Assembly (NCBI RefSeq): GCF_000379905.1
Contig: NZ_KB904057.1
Coordinates: 62,001 to 126,000, forward strand
Reading direction: 5' to 3'
DNA: 64,000 bases
From: Rodentibacter pneumotropicus DSM 21403
GTDB lineage: Bacteria > Pseudomonadota > Gammaproteobacteria > Enterobacterales > Pasteurellaceae
The position numbers and the translations under genes are program-made. Within the stretch, counting starts at the first letter, position 1; each line of letters opens with the position of its first letter. The notes beneath the pieces are model-generated. The model made no database searches. It was not told where the DNA came from and worked only from the letters and a program-made list of their open reading frames with translations. This document shows positions 18,996 through 28,802 of the stretch, in pieces.

Positions 18996-20235
18996 AAATT
19001 TTCCAAATAAGTCGACTATCAAATTGTGAAGTTGAAATCATTGTGAGAAAAACTGCAGCGCCAAAGTAAAAAGCTGCGGGCCCCACTGTGAAATTAATAA
19101 TTTGTCCACGTGTAACAAGTGACATCATTAAGGCAAGAACAAATAAATCAAGCATAGACCAACGTCCGATAAAATGCACGATATGTAATAAGCGCATTTG
19201 CCATTTAATAGAGTGTTGCCATTTGAAATGCACACTGGCAAGCAAATATAGCATAATAAAAATTTTACTAATTGGCACAAAAATACTGGCAAAAAATACA
19301 ACAAAGGCGACAAAATAGCTCTTCATTTTAATGAATGAAATCACGCCGGACATTAACGTATCCTCGGTTAAAACACCCGTTAAGTAAACACCGGATATCG
19401 GCAATAAGTTTGCCGGAAAAAGCATAATAATACCGGCGATCAAAGTTGCCCAAGTACGCTGTAATTTTATTGATTCGGGGAGATCTAAGCGTGAGTCACA
19501 GCGAGGACAAACAGAGTTATGATTTATATGTTTTATGTCTGAATGGGGGAACGAATAGTTGCAAGCGGTACATAATTCAATTTTCTCTTTCATTGATGAG
19601 TGAATATGGTTATGTTCAGGATAGAATTCGTCCCACAATTCATTTAAATTAATTTTGATAAACAATAAAGTGGTTAAAAGAGCGGTCAGTATAAATGCTG
19701 ATAAATAGACATCAATTTCCAATGTGGCGTATTCGCGTACCTTAAACATTGATACGCCTAGTGCCACGAGATAGACATCAAACATCACCCAAGGCTTAAT
19801 GTAGCTTAAAAAAAGTAAAACATTACGTGGTCGAAGATTAAGTAACTTAGCAAACCATAGCATTAAAACTAAAATAGCAAAAGAAATCGGCATTAATACG
19901 GCACAAATAAATACTAAAAAAGCTGTGTATTGATAGCCCGAAGTTGCCATTTTCCAGATCCCTTCCCATACAGAAGCATCAACTTTTACACCGAGTAAAT
20001 CAATGCTCAACAGAGGAAATTTCAAAGCAAAGGGCATTAGTATAAGAATTGACAGTGCAATCATCGCACAACGATGTAATGACCAACGATTTGTTGTGCT
20101 TAGTGTATGATGACAGCGAGGACATTCTGCATGTTCATTTTGAGGCAAAGGATAAGGTACCGAGACGACTTTATCGCATTCACTGCAACGAGCGATTTTA
20201 TTATGGATATTCGTAAAATTCGGTGTGGTTGTCAT
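18988..20235 (-). CDS. letA: Inner-membrane lipid transport partner LetA (YebS, PqiA family)
   Basis: 415 aa from ATG 20235. It has two PqiA modules, each with a Cys4 zinc-ribbon (CSECDK...CPRCHH near the N-terminus, CTACNY...CPRCDS in the middle) followed by four or so membrane helices. The zinc-ribbon pair and adjacent letB identify LetA. A TTG start 42 nt upstream is possible but would place a USS in the N-terminus. The ribosome site at the ATG is weak. Confidence 0.9.
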   Translation of the reverse strand: MTTTPNFTNIHNKIARCSECDKVVSVPYPLPQNEHAECPRCHHTLSTTNRWSLHRCAMIALSILILMPFALKFPLLSIDLLGVKVDASVWEGIWKMATSGYQYTAFLVFICAVLMPISFAILVLMLWFAKLLNLRPRNVLLFLSYIKPWVMFDVYLVALGVSMFKVREYATLEIDVYLSAFILTALLTTLLFIKINLNELWDEFYPEHNHIHSSMKEKIELCTACNYSFPHSDIKHINHNSVCPRCDSRLDLPESIKLQRTWATLIAGIIMLFPANLLPISGVYLTGVLTEDTLMSGVISFIKMKSYFVAFVVFFASIFVPISKIFIMLYLLASVHFKWQHSIKWQMRLLHIVHFIGRWSMLDLFVLALMMSLVTRGQIINFTVGPAAFYFGAAVFLTMISTSQFDSRLIWKIYD

Positions 20236-20461
20236 AATAATGTTTTTGTTTTTTGTTATATATAAAAGTGCGGTCAAAAAGATTAATTATTTTATCCTTA
20301 TTCCTCTGCGTTTGTGAAGTTTAAATGAACAGACGTTTATTGAAATTGATAGGGTAGTGAACAACTTCATTCCTAAACTTGCTTGGGACATTGTCAAGTC
20401 TTATAAAAGTGCGATAAACTATGGGAGTTTTTTATTTTCAATTCTAGGACAAAAACAAAAA

Positions 20462-21109
20462 ATGACAGATTCTCAACTTGATGTTCAGCAGACTGAAGAA
20501 GCATCGCCAAATCTACAAAAATTGACGAACAATAAGGAAATTATCGCTTATTTAGCAGAAAAATTTCCACTTTGCTTTATTTTAGAAGGTGAGGCAAAAC
20601 CCCTAAAAATCGGTTTATTCCAAGATTTAGCTGAGGCTCTAAAAGAGGATGATAAGGTAAGTAAAACACAGTTACGTCACGCTCTTCGCCAATATACCTC
20701 AAACTGGCGTTATTTACATGGCTGTCGTGAAGGGGCTGAGCGTGTGGATTTATATGGCAATCCGGCAGGTGTGTTGGATGCCGAACATGTTGCACATGCA
20801 GCAGAGCAACTCGCTGAAGCAAAAGCAAAATTTGCAGAAAAACGCAAAGCGGAATTAGCTGAGAAAAAAGCTCAGCAAAAACGCCCGCCGCGTCGTCAAA
20901 ATAATTTGAAATCGCCACGTAAACCTAAGCCAAAGGTTGAGTTAAGTGCGGTTGATTTATCCACACTTTCTAAAGGAGCAGTTGTTAAGGTAAAAGTAGG
21001 CGAGCATGCTAAACGGGGTATTATTGTCGAAATATTAAAAGATTCAGCCCGTGTGGAACTAGAAAACGGCTTAGTAATGAATATTGTGGCTGATCGTTTA
21101 TTCGCATAA
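20462..21109 (+). CDS. proQ: RNA chaperone ProQ
   Basis: 215 aa. The N-terminal FinO/ProQ RNA-binding domain covers about residues 20-130 (EIIAYLAEKFPLCF, PLKIGLFQDLAEAL, LRHALRQYTSNWRYL). A basic linker follows (KKAQQKRPPRRQNNLKSPRK), then a C-terminal Tudor/KOW-like domain. The linker-domain junction LSAVDLS is encoded by a USS variant. The frame extends to a GTG at 20357, but ATG 20462 gives the family-like start with AGGA upstream. It is directly before prc, as in enteric bacteria. ProQ-class chaperones stabilise small RNAs, relevant to the candidates here. Confidence 0.92.
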   Translation: MTDSQLDVQQTEEASPNLQKLTNNKEIIAYLAEKFPLCFILEGEAKPLKIGLFQDLAEALKEDDKVSKTQLRHALRQYTSNWRYLHGCREGAERVDLYGNPAGVLDAEHVAHAAEQLAEAKAKFAEKRKAELAEKKAQQKRPPRRQNNLKSPRKPKPKVELSAVDLSTLSKGAVVKVKVGEHAKRGIIVEILKDSARVELENGLVMNIVADRLFA

Positions 21110-21142
21110 TCATAATATTGAGATTTTATCGGGAAAGATTAA

Positions 21143-23218
21143 ATGAAATTGATAATGACCAAAAATATTTTAGCAACTGCTGTATTAAGTGCGTTGTTCC
21201 TTCATTCTGGTGTGGGATTTGCCGTCGAATCTAAGTTAAAGTTAGCTGATATTCAAACTCCTTCTGCGACGGAGGAAAATCAACTGGCGGCAAAACGTGC
21301 GACAACACGCTTAACGCAGTCTCATTATCGAAAATTTCAACTTGATGATGCCTTTGCTGAGAAGATCTTTGATCGTTATATCAAAAGTTTGGATTATAGC
21401 CGTAATACTTTTCTACAATCGGATGTGGATGCATTACGCCAGAAGTATGGAGAGCAGTTGGATGATCAATTGAATCAAGGTGATCTTTCAGCTGCCTTTG
21501 CAATTTATGATTTAATGATGAAACGTCGTTATGAGCGTTATGTCTATGCGCTTTCATTATTAGATAAAGAGCCGAATTTAAACGGTAAAGATCAAATTGA
21601 AATTGATCGTGAAAAAGCGGACTTTCCTAAGACGGAAGAAGAGGCAAACCGTCTTTGGGAAGAACGTGTAAAAAATGATGTGATCAATTTAAAACTAAAA
21701 GATAAAAAATGGTCGGAAATTAAAAATAAATTGGCAAAACGCTATAATTTAGCGATTCGCCGTTTAACGCAAACGAAAGCAGACGATATTGTTCAAGTGT
21801 ATTTAAACGCTTTTGCACGTGAAATTGATCCACATACCAGTTATCTTTCACCACGCACCGCAAAAAGTTTTAACGAAAGTATGAATCTTTCATTAGAAGG
21901 AATTGGGGCAACGTTGCAGTCAGAAGATGACGAAACCAGTATTAAATCTCTTGTTCCCGGTGCACCGGCGGAGCGCAGCAAAAAATTACAAGCCGGCGAT
22001 AAAATTATTGGTGTGGGACAAGAAAAAGGTGAAATTGAAGATATCATCGGTTGGCGTCTGGAAGATATTGTTGACAAAATTAAAGGAAAGAAAGGTTCTA
22101 AAGTTCGTCTTGAGATTGAACCCGCCAAAGGTGGAAAATCGCGTATTATCACCTTGGTGCGTGATAAAGTACGCATTGAAGATCAAGCTGCTAAACTAAC
22201 TGTTGAGAAAGTAGAAGGGGAAAATATCGGGATAATTAAAATTCCAAGTTTCTACATTGGTTTAACGGAAGATGTAAAAAAATTATTGGTTAAGGCAGAG
22301 AAAAAACACGTTAAAGGTTTGATCGTCGATTTACGTGAAAACGGTGGTGGTGCTTTGACGGAAGCCGTGGCACTAAGCGGTTTATTTATTACCGATGGTC
22401 CGGTGGTTCAAGTTCGTGATGCTTATCAGCGTATCCGTGTTCACGAAGATGATGATCGTGCAGAGCAATACAAAGGGCCGTTATTAGTCATGATTAACCG
22501 TTTTAGCGCTTCTGCTTCAGAAATCTTTGCAGCAGCAATGCAAGATTATAATCGCGGTATTATTGTTGGACAAAATACTTTCGGTAAAGGAACTGTTCAG
22601 CAAAGTCGTTCATTGAATTTTGTTTATGACCTAGATCAAACACCTTTAGGTATTTTACAATATACTATTCAAAAATTTTATCGTATCAATGGCGGATCAA
22701 CACAATTAAAAGGTGTTTCTGCCGATATTCAGTTTCCTGAAGTTATTGATGCGAAAGAATATGGTGAAGAAAAGGAAGATAATGCACTTCCTTGGGATAA
22801 AATTCCTGCATCTACTTATTCTGAAACGGGCAATGTGCGCCAATATATTTCAGAATTAGAGAAAAAACATCAAGCTCGTATTGAGAAAGATCCGGAGTTT
22901 ATTGGGTTGAATGAAGAATTAAAAATTCGTGATGAACGCCGCGATCGCAAGTTTATGTCTTTGAATTATCAAAAACGTAAAGCTGAGAATGATAGCGATG
23001 ATGCGAGACGTTTGAAAAGTATCAATGATCGTTTTAAACGTGAAGGGAAAAAATTGTTAAAAGATATTGATGCTTTACCTAAGGATTATGAAGCGCCGGA
23101 TTTCTTCTTAAAAGAAGCTGAAAAAATTGCTGCAGATTTGGTGAAATTAAGTGCAAAACAAGAAAAATTAAATGCACAAACTCAGCAAGAAGCGAATAAA
23201 ACAGAAATAAAAAAATAA
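21143..23218 (+). CDS. prc: Tail-specific protease Prc (Tsp), S41 family
   Basis: 691-aa periplasmic C-terminal processing protease with an N-terminal signal peptide. Order: N-terminal helical domain, PDZ domain (about 245-330, SLEGIGATLQ), S41 protease core (about 360-540) and DUF3340-type C-terminus. The catalytic serine is S457 in NRFSASASEIF and the lysine K482 in FGKGTVQQ, 25 residues apart as in E. coli Tsp. D468 also keeps its expected spacing. It degrades mis-tagged proteins and the endopeptidase MepS in E. coli, which fits the peptidoglycan genes that follow. Confidence 0.95.
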   Translation: MKLIMTKNILATAVLSALFLHSGVGFAVESKLKLADIQTPSATEENQLAAKRATTRLTQSHYRKFQLDDAFAEKIFDRYIKSLDYSRNTFLQSDVDALRQKYGEQLDDQLNQGDLSAAFAIYDLMMKRRYERYVYALSLLDKEPNLNGKDQIEIDREKADFPKTEEEANRLWEERVKNDVINLKLKDKKWSEIKNKLAKRYNLAIRRLTQTKADDIVQVYLNAFAREIDPHTSYLSPRTAKSFNESMNLSLEGIGATLQSEDDETSIKSLVPGAPAERSKKLQAGDKIIGVGQEKGEIEDIIGWRLEDIVDKIKGKKGSKVRLEIEPAKGGKSRIITLVRDKVRIEDQAAKLTVEKVEGENIGIIKIPSFYIGLTEDVKKLLVKAEKKHVKGLIVDLRENGGGALTEAVALSGLFITDGPVVQVRDAYQRIRVHEDDDRAEQYKGPLLVMINRFSASASEIFAAAMQDYNRGIIVGQNTFGKGTVQQSRSLNFVYDLDQTPLGILQYTIQKFYRINGGSTQLKGVSADIQFPEVIDAKEYGEEKEDNALPWDKIPASTYSETGNVRQYISELEKKHQARIEKDPEFIGLNEELKIRDERRDRKFMSLNYQKRKAENDSDDARRLKSINDRFKREGKKLLKDIDALPKDYEAPDFFLKEAEKIAADLVKLSAKQEKLNAQTQQEANKTEIKK

Positions 23219-23226
23219 TAAATTTT

Positions 23227-23253
23227 GACCGCTCTTTGAATAAAAGAGCGGTC
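23227..23253 (+). terminator. USS-like hairpin after prc with altered core
   Basis: GACCGCTCTTT (23227-23237) pairs perfectly with AAAGAGCGGTC (23243-23253). Both arms carry the variant AAGAGCGGT instead of AAGTGCGGT. There is no strong T tail, so it may be an mRNA-end stabiliser or weak terminator. Confidence 0.55.
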
Positions 23254-23281
23254 TGTGTTGTAAATCTTTAAAGGAACTCTT

Positions 23282-24742
23282 ATGTTAAAAGGAACAATTA
23301 AGATCACGCAGGCATTATCATTATCAATGTTAGTATCTGGTTGTGCATTAGCTGATTGGGCTAAAGATACACTTTCACATTCTGGTCCTCCAGCGGTTGA
23401 TATGTCAAAACTTTCTCCTGAAGAACGTGCTAAGTTAGAAGCGGAAATTAAAGAGGATCAAGCCCGTCTGGACGCAGAAAAGCAAGCGATGCTTGAAATG
23501 TCTCTTACCCACGAAGTCGGTGAGAAAAATTTACAATTTAAGCCTGTTCTCGCGAAACTTTATGCTGATAATAAATATGCTTTATTATGGCAGGATAAAT
23601 CTGCAGAAAAACAATTTTTGCGTGAATATTCTGCAATGATTGCGAGCGGTATTTCTAAGCGCTCGGCTAAGTCTTTAGAGAACTTAAGTCAGGCTGAGCA
23701 GAACGGCGGTTTAGCATACGATGTTCTTTTGAGCGATGCATTTTTAGACTATATGTATTACAGTAAAAACATAAGCCAGCAAGCGCAGCGTTGGCTGTAT
23801 GGTTCTAATTCATATAAACCTCAGGCTCCAAGTGACGAGCAAATTCAGCAATGGTTAAGTGCGGTTAAAAATAACGATGTTTTAACTTATGTGGAAAGTT
23901 TATCTACCGATAATTCCCATTATCGACAAACTATTCAAGCACTGTCGTCAATGATTTCCGCTTCCGGTTTAACGCCGACCGGTAAAAAATTGGCGATTAA
24001 TGCGCAACGTTTACGTGTCATTCCTGATTTTCATAATGGTATTTTCGTGAATATTCCAAGTTACCAGTTACAATATTATCGTGATGGGCAATTGATGCTG
24101 GAATCCCGTGTTATTGTTGGAAAAGATCAACGTCGTACACCGGTCATGTACAGTAAATTAAGTAATGTGGTTGTGAATCCGCCATGGAATGCACCCACGC
24201 GTTTGGTTAATGAAGATATTGTACCGAAATTGAAACGTGATCCTGGTTATGCGGCATCACATGGTTATAGTATTCTTGATAATAAAGGAAATAGCGTTGA
24301 TCCTTATTCCATAGATTGGAATAAAATCGGCAAAAACTTCCCTTATCGTATTCGTCAAGCACCGGGTGATAGTGCATTAGGTAACTATAAGTTTAATATG
24401 CCGAGCTCTGATGCTATTTATTTGCATGATACGCCGAACCGCGGTCTTTTCTCTCGTAAAGATAGGGCGTTAAGTTCAGGCTGTGTCCGTGTAGAAAAAT
24501 CTTCTCAACTTGCTGATATTTTGTTAAAAGAAGCTGGTTGGTCAGATAGTCGTAAACAAAGTGTTTTAGCCAGTAAGAAAACGACTTCAGCCAATATTCG
24601 CTCGGATAATCCGGTTTTCTTATATTATGTCACCGCGTGGATTGAGAACGGTCAAACCAAGGTATTACCGGATATTTATAAATATGACAATACTATTGGC
24701 AATAATGAAATTGACTGGAATACCGTAAAAAAATATTTGTAA
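23282..24742 (+). CDS. ldtD: L,D-transpeptidase of the YcbB/LdtD type
   Basis: 486 aa with a signal peptide ending in a lipobox-like LVSGC, so probably a lipoprotein. An alpha-helical and PG-binding-like middle region precedes the YkuD catalytic domain (about 270-430), with HDTPNRGLFSRKDRALSSGCVRVE and catalytic C401. The family makes 3-3 (mDAP-mDAP) crosslinks in peptidoglycan. It is shorter than E. coli LdtD (about 615 aa), mainly through the N-terminal half. It sits next to mepK, which cuts the same crosslinks, the usual ycbB-ycbK-ycbL order. Confidence 0.88.
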   Translation: MLKGTIKITQALSLSMLVSGCALADWAKDTLSHSGPPAVDMSKLSPEERAKLEAEIKEDQARLDAEKQAMLEMSLTHEVGEKNLQFKPVLAKLYADNKYALLWQDKSAEKQFLREYSAMIASGISKRSAKSLENLSQAEQNGGLAYDVLLSDAFLDYMYYSKNISQQAQRWLYGSNSYKPQAPSDEQIQQWLSAVKNNDVLTYVESLSTDNSHYRQTIQALSSMISASGLTPTGKKLAINAQRLRVIPDFHNGIFVNIPSYQLQYYRDGQLMLESRVIVGKDQRRTPVMYSKLSNVVVNPPWNAPTRLVNEDIVPKLKRDPGYAASHGYSILDNKGNSVDPYSIDWNKIGKNFPYRIRQAPGDSALGNYKFNMPSSDAIYLHDTPNRGLFSRKDRALSSGCVRVEKSSQLADILLKEAGWSDSRKQSVLASKKTTSANIRSDNPVFLYYVTAWIENGQTKVLPDIYKYDNTIGNNEIDWNTVKKYL

Positions 24743-24816
24743 TATTAACCGCACTTTAGTGAACTAAGGTATATCTTTTAAGTCGAAAAACGAAAGAATG
24801 AAATAAGAGAGCATAA

Positions 24817-25377
24817 ATGGATAAAATTAATCAAAGCCGGCGGAAATGGCTATCTCTAGGTGGTATCGTATTGGGCGCAACTATTGTACCTAATACTGTT
24901 TTGGCCATGGTTTCGACTGCTAAACCCCGTATTTTGGCACTTCGTAATGTTAATACAGGTGAACGTTTAAGTGGCGTGTTTTCACCAAACGGTGGGTTTA
25001 CTACGTCAATGTTGAAAAAGCTTGATTACTTTATGCGAGATAAGCGAACAAACCAAACTCACAGAATGGATCCGAACTTATTTCTGAAACTTTATCGTAT
25101 TCAAGGTCATTTAGGATTACAAACTGCTGAAATTCAGATTATTTGCGGTTATCGTTCTCCTGCTACCAATGCAATGCGCCATCGTCAAAGCCGTGGGGTG
25201 GCAAGTAACAGTTATCATGTAAAAGGTCAGGCGGTGGATTTTCGTATTGATGGTACACCGTTAGTAAAAATCAAGCAGACGGCAGAAAAACTGAATAATG
25301 GTGGGGTCGGGTTTTATCCGCGTAGTAATTTTGTTCATGTGGATACCGGTCCGGTAAGAACTTGGCGAGGCGTATAA
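24817..25377 (+). CDS. mepK: Murein endopeptidase MepK-like (YcbK, DUF882)
   Basis: 186 aa. The Tat-type N-terminus carries SRRKWLSLGG. A peptidase M15-like zinc domain follows with CGYRSPATNAMRHRQSRGVASNSYHVKGQAVDFRI (H and D ligands) and FVHVDTGPVRTW. E. coli MepK cleaves 3-3 crosslinks, balancing the L,D-transpeptidase encoded just upstream. ATG 24817 is the only start that leaves the Tat signal intact. Confidence 0.9.
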   Translation: MDKINQSRRKWLSLGGIVLGATIVPNTVLAMVSTAKPRILALRNVNTGERLSGVFSPNGGFTTSMLKKLDYFMRDKRTNQTHRMDPNLFLKLYRIQGHLGLQTAEIQIICGYRSPATNAMRHRQSRGVASNSYHVKGQAVDFRIDGTPLVKIKQTAEKLNNGGVGFYPRSNFVHVDTGPVRTWRGV

Positions 25378-25392
25378 AAAAGTCGAAAAATT

Positions 25393-25415
25393 AACCGCAC
25401 TTTAGTGCGGTTTTT
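25393..25415. terminator. Inverted USS pair, terminator after mepK
   Basis: AACCGCACT / AGTGCGGTT stem (25393-25401, 25404-25412) with a TT centre and a TTTTTG tail on plus. It lies between mepK and ycbL. Confidence 0.8.
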
Positions 25416-25433
25416 GTTTGTGAGGAAAGAAGA

Positions 25434-26060
25434 ATGAATATTGAGATTATTCCGGTTACGGCATTTCAGCAAAATTGCTCTTTGATTTGGGATGATGAAA
25501 AAAATGCGGCGATCATAGATCCTGGTGGTGAAGCAGAAAAACTGATTCAGCGAATTGAAGAACTTGAATTGAATTTGAAGGTTATTTTACTGACTCATGC
25601 TCACCTTGATCATGTTGGTGCGGCAACGCAGTTGAAAGATTATTTCAATGTAGAAATTTGGGGATCACAGGAAGAAGATCAATTCTTATTTGAAAGCTTA
25701 CCTAAACAGGCAGAACGTTTTGGATTAGCACATATTAATTCATTTTTACCTGATCGTTGGTTACATGAAGGAGAGGTTATTAACGTCGGTGATTTTCAAT
25801 TTAATATTTTACATTTACCGGGTCATTCACCAGGACATATTGGCTTTATTGAGCAAGAGAAAAAAGCAGCATTTACCGGCGATGTGCTATTTCAAGGCGG
25901 AATTGGGCGAACAGATCTTCCTAGAGGAAACTATGAACAGCTTATCTCGTCAATCCGTGAGAAATTATTTAAACTTAATGATGATATGATTATTATTGCA
26001 GGTCATGGGCCTTACACGACTATTCAGCGTGAGAAACTCACTAATCCTTTTTTAACGTAA
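25434..26060 (+). CDS. ycbL: Metallo-beta-lactamase-fold hydrolase YcbL
   Basis: 208-aa type II glyoxalase-like hydrolase. The metal motif is LTHAHLDHVGA; further ligands lie in LPGHSPGHIGF, TGDVLFQGGIGR and IIAGHGPYTT. YcbL proteins are short glyoxalase II relatives without the C-terminal substrate domain, and their physiological substrate is uncertain. AGGAAAGAAG precedes ATG. Confidence 0.88.
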   Translation: MNIEIIPVTAFQQNCSLIWDDEKNAAIIDPGGEAEKLIQRIEELELNLKVILLTHAHLDHVGAATQLKDYFNVEIWGSQEEDQFLFESLPKQAERFGLAHINSFLPDRWLHEGEVINVGDFQFNILHLPGHSPGHIGFIEQEKKAAFTGDVLFQGGIGRTDLPRGNYEQLISSIREKLFKLNDDMIIIAGHGPYTTIQREKLTNPFLT

Positions 26061-26064
26061 AAAT

Positions 26065-26089
26065 AAAGGCACATTTTCGTGCCTTTTTT
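26065..26089. terminator. Bidirectional terminator between ycbL and argS
   Basis: AAAGGCAC (26065-26072) / GTGCCTTT (26079-26086), with T runs on both strands, between convergent genes. Confidence 0.85.
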
Positions 26090-26092
26090 GAA

Positions 26093-27826
26093 CTACATTT
26101 TGTCAACGGTTTTAATACCCAGTAAATCCAGACCCTGTTTCAAGGTTTTTTCGGTTAGTAGTGCTAATTTTAAACGGCTTAGCATCAGTTTTTCATCTTC
26201 GGCATTTAAAATCGGGCAGTGCTCGTAGAAAGAAGAAAATACGCCGGCTAATTCGTATAAATAGGCACAAAGTACATGTGGCATGCCCTCTCTGCCTACA
26301 GTTTGTACGGCTTCTTCAAATTGTAAAAGTTTAATGGCAAGCGAACGTTCTTTCTCATCAACCAGCATTAATGGAGCAGTAGAAAGTGCGGTCAAATCTA
26401 CCTGAGTTTTGTTAAAGATTGAACGAATACGTGTATAGGCATATTGCATATAAGGCGCAGTGTTGCCTTCAAAACTTAGCATATTATCCCAATCAAATAC
26501 ATAATCTGTGGTGCGGTTTTTGGAAAGATCTGCATATTTCACGGAACCAATCCCCACAGCCTCGGCGACAGCCACTTTTTCGGTATCAGATAAATTGTTG
26601 CTTTTTTCGTTAATTAATATTGCCGCTCGATCAATAGCTTCATCTAGTAAATCCGCTAATTTCACTGTTCCACCTGTTCGGGTTTTGAATGGTTTCCCAT
26701 CCTTACCCAGCATCATTCCGAAGTTTTTATGCTCCAATGAAAAGTTATCTGGTACATAACCTGCTTTGCGGGTAATCAGCCATGCCTGTTGCATATGCTG
26801 GCTTTGGCGAGTGTCTGAGAATACCAATGCTCGATTGGCTTTCAAGGTTTCATAACGGTATTTTGCCGCGGCAATATCGGTCGTCGTATAAAGGAAACCT
26901 CCATCTTTTTTCTGTACGATCACGCCCATTGCTTCGCCTTCTTTATTTTTGAATTCCTCTAAATACACGACAAGCGCACCATCGTCTTCTACTGCCAGCC
27001 CTTGTTTTTTTAAATCTTCGACAATACCGGGTAACATTGAATTATAAAGACTTTCGCCCATCACATCTTTTTCTGTTAAGGTGACATTTAGGCGATCATA
27101 ATTATGCTGATTCTGTTGCATTGTGATATCCACTAAGCGCTTCCACATAGCTCGACAGTATTCATCTCCACTTTGCAATTTCACTACATAATTACGGGCT
27201 TTTTCAGCGAATTTCTCATCTTCATCATAGTGTTTTTTTGCTTCTCGATAGAATGTTTCTAAATCTTGTAATTCCATTTCGCTTGTGTGTTCATTTTGCA
27301 TTTTTTCAAGATAAGCAATCAACATACCAAACTGAGTTCCCCAGTCGCCCACGTGATTGGCACGAATAACTTTATGTCCTAGGAATTCAAGCGTACGGGC
27401 TACGGCATCGCCGATAATAGTTGAGCGTAAATGACCGACATGCATTTCTTTGGCAACATTCGGTGAAGAATAGTCAATTACAACAGTTTGTTTATCTTCA
27501 GCTTGGATGCCTAAATTCGGTTGGCTAAGTGTGTGAGAAACCTGCTCTGTAATCCAGTTGGAATTTAAGAAAATATTAATAAAGCCGGGACCTGCAATTT
27601 CTAATTTTTCCGCAATATCGGAAAGATCTGTATGTGCTAATACGCTTTGTGCAAATTCACGTGGGGATAAATTTAGTTTTTTTGCGGCAGCCATAATGCC
27701 ATTTGCCTGATAGTCTCCAAATTGAGGTTTTCCTGACTGGCGCACAAGTGCATCACAAGATTCATCGGCACCGGCTGCCATCATCGCTTGTTTAATTTTA
27801 TCGGATAAAATAGATTGGATATTCAC
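26093..27826 (-). CDS. argS: Arginyl-tRNA synthetase
   Basis: 577-aa class Ia synthetase. The N-terminal Add1 domain precedes the catalytic domain with the HIGH signature in [17 protein letters not shown]; the C-terminal DALR anticodon domain carries the core [11 protein letters not shown]. The start is GTG 27826, with AGGA upstream. Adjacency to yecM matches enteric genomes. Confidence 0.96.
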   Translation of the reverse strand: MNIQSILSDKIKQAMMAAGADESCDALVRQSGKPQFGDYQANGIMAAAKKLNLSPREFAQSVLAHTDLSDIAEKLEIAGPGFINIFLNSNWITEQVSHTLSQPNLGIQAEDKQTVVIDYSSPNVAKEMHVGHLRSTIIGDAVARTLEFLGHKVIRANHVGDWGTQFGMLIAYLEKMQNEHTSEMELQDLETFYREAKKHYDEDEKFAEKARNYVVKLQSGDEYCRAMWKRLVDITMQQNQHNYDRLNVTLTEKDVMGESLYNSMLPGIVEDLKKQGLAVEDDGALVVYLEEFKNKEGEAMGVIVQKKDGGFLYTTTDIAAAKYRYETLKANRALVFSDTRQSQHMQQAWLITRKAGYVPDNFSLEHKNFGMMLGKDGKPFKTRTGGTVKLADLLDEAIDRAAILINEKSNNLSDTEKVAVAEAVGIGSVKYADLSKNRTTDYVFDWDNMLSFEGNTAPYMQYAYTRIRSIFNKTQVDLTALSTAPLMLVDEKERSLAIKLLQFEEAVQTVGREGMPHVLCAYLYELAGVFSSFYEHCPILNAEDEKLMLSRLKLALLTEKTLKQGLDLLGIKTVDKM

Positions 27827-27905
27827 GGTTTTTCCTGTGTTTAAATTGAATATTAAAAATAATGGATTATGATAGCGTTCTTTATTGATTTCTCAAAGGG
27901 AGAAT

Positions 27906-28472
27906 ATGAAATTAAACGAAAATCTGCTTGTACTTGAAGAGGAATTGGAAGATTTTGAGAGAAAAATTCAAGCACTTGCGAATATGATGTCAATTAATTT
28001 ATCTGATTATGAAATCGATCATATTGCTTTGCGGGCAAATAGTGAACAAAAAGCAAAAAATTGGCTGACACATTTAGTAAAGTGCGGTAGAATTTTGTCC
28101 GATAATATCATTAACGGGCGACCTATCTATTTAATTCAATTAGAAAAGCCGCTAGCCTTTGCCGGGCAATTTGTTGATGTTATTGAATTACCGTTTCCTA
28201 AAAATAAACAATATCCTCAAGAAACTTGGGAGCATATTGAGATTGTTGTTCCTTTCCTCGCAGATGAATCAACTGAGGCGTGGGTAGAGCGGGTCAATAA
28301 ACAATTTTTATGGCAATGATTACCTAAATTAACAACAAAAGTGAGTGAACCTAAAGCGGAAGGAGAGCGTTTACCAAATCCTTCTATTGCGGTTGGTTTC
28401 GTTGATAAAAGCGAAAATTATGCTTGTATTAAAGTTCACCCTTATTCTATTAAAAAAATACTCGAGGTTTAG
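27906..28472 (+). pseudogene. yecM: yecM interrupted by an in-frame TGA
   Basis: Read through one stop, this frame encodes a 188-residue YecM-family protein, the full family length. TGA at 28317-28319 (codon 138) cuts it after NKQFLWQ. The same frame then goes on with clear YecM sequence (VSEPKAEGERLPNPSIAVGF, then KVHPYSIKKILEV) to TAG at 28470-28472. No indel is needed, so this is a single nonsense substitution. YecM has a glyoxalase/VOC-like fold and unknown role. A strong ribosome site (AAAGGGAG) precedes ATG 27906, so a 137-aa fragment may still be made. A sequencing error is the alternative. Confidence 0.85.
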
Positions 28473-28476
28473 CACA

Positions 28477-28776
28477 ATGAAAAAAGTGACTTTAGCATTG
28501 ACAGTTTTATTAAGCTTAGGCTTAGCCGCCTGTTCATCAAATAACCAAAAAGATGAAAATGCCTATAAAGGTCAAGTAATTTTTAGTGAAATGAAAGGTG
28601 AAAACCTTCAGTTAACTATTCGTAAAAATAATTGTTCTTACAAAGTTGAAGGTGAAACAGAAACGGTTACTCACGCGTATGATTCAACTTTAGTTGTGGG
28701 TGCTTGTGTAAAAGTATCTGATAATGGTAACGGCTTAAAAAATATTTCTACTTGGTCTCCAAGAAATCCAATTTAA
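28477..28776 (+). CDS. Small lipoprotein of unknown function
   Basis: 99 aa. The signal peptide ends in the lipobox GLAAC, so the mature lipoprotein is about 80 residues. Two later cysteines (NNCSYK and VGACVK) could form a disulfide. I recognise no domain. GAGG in the yecM tail acts as ribosome site, and ATG starts 4 nt after the yecM stop, suggesting cotranscription. The open frame extends upstream to 28345, but that part overlaps the yecM coding frame. Confidence 0.82.
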   Translation: MKKVTLALTVLLSLGLAACSSNNQKDENAYKGQVIFSEMKGENLQLTIRKNNCSYKVEGETETVTHAYDSTLVVGACVKVSDNGNGLKNISTWSPRNPI

Positions 28777-28802
28777 CTTGTAAATTATAAGGTTGGTTAA
28801 TT

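Noticed and set aside
20357..20461. N-terminal extension of ProQ from GTG 20357
   Set aside because: Adds 35 residues not typical of ProQ; ATG 20462 matches the family start better.
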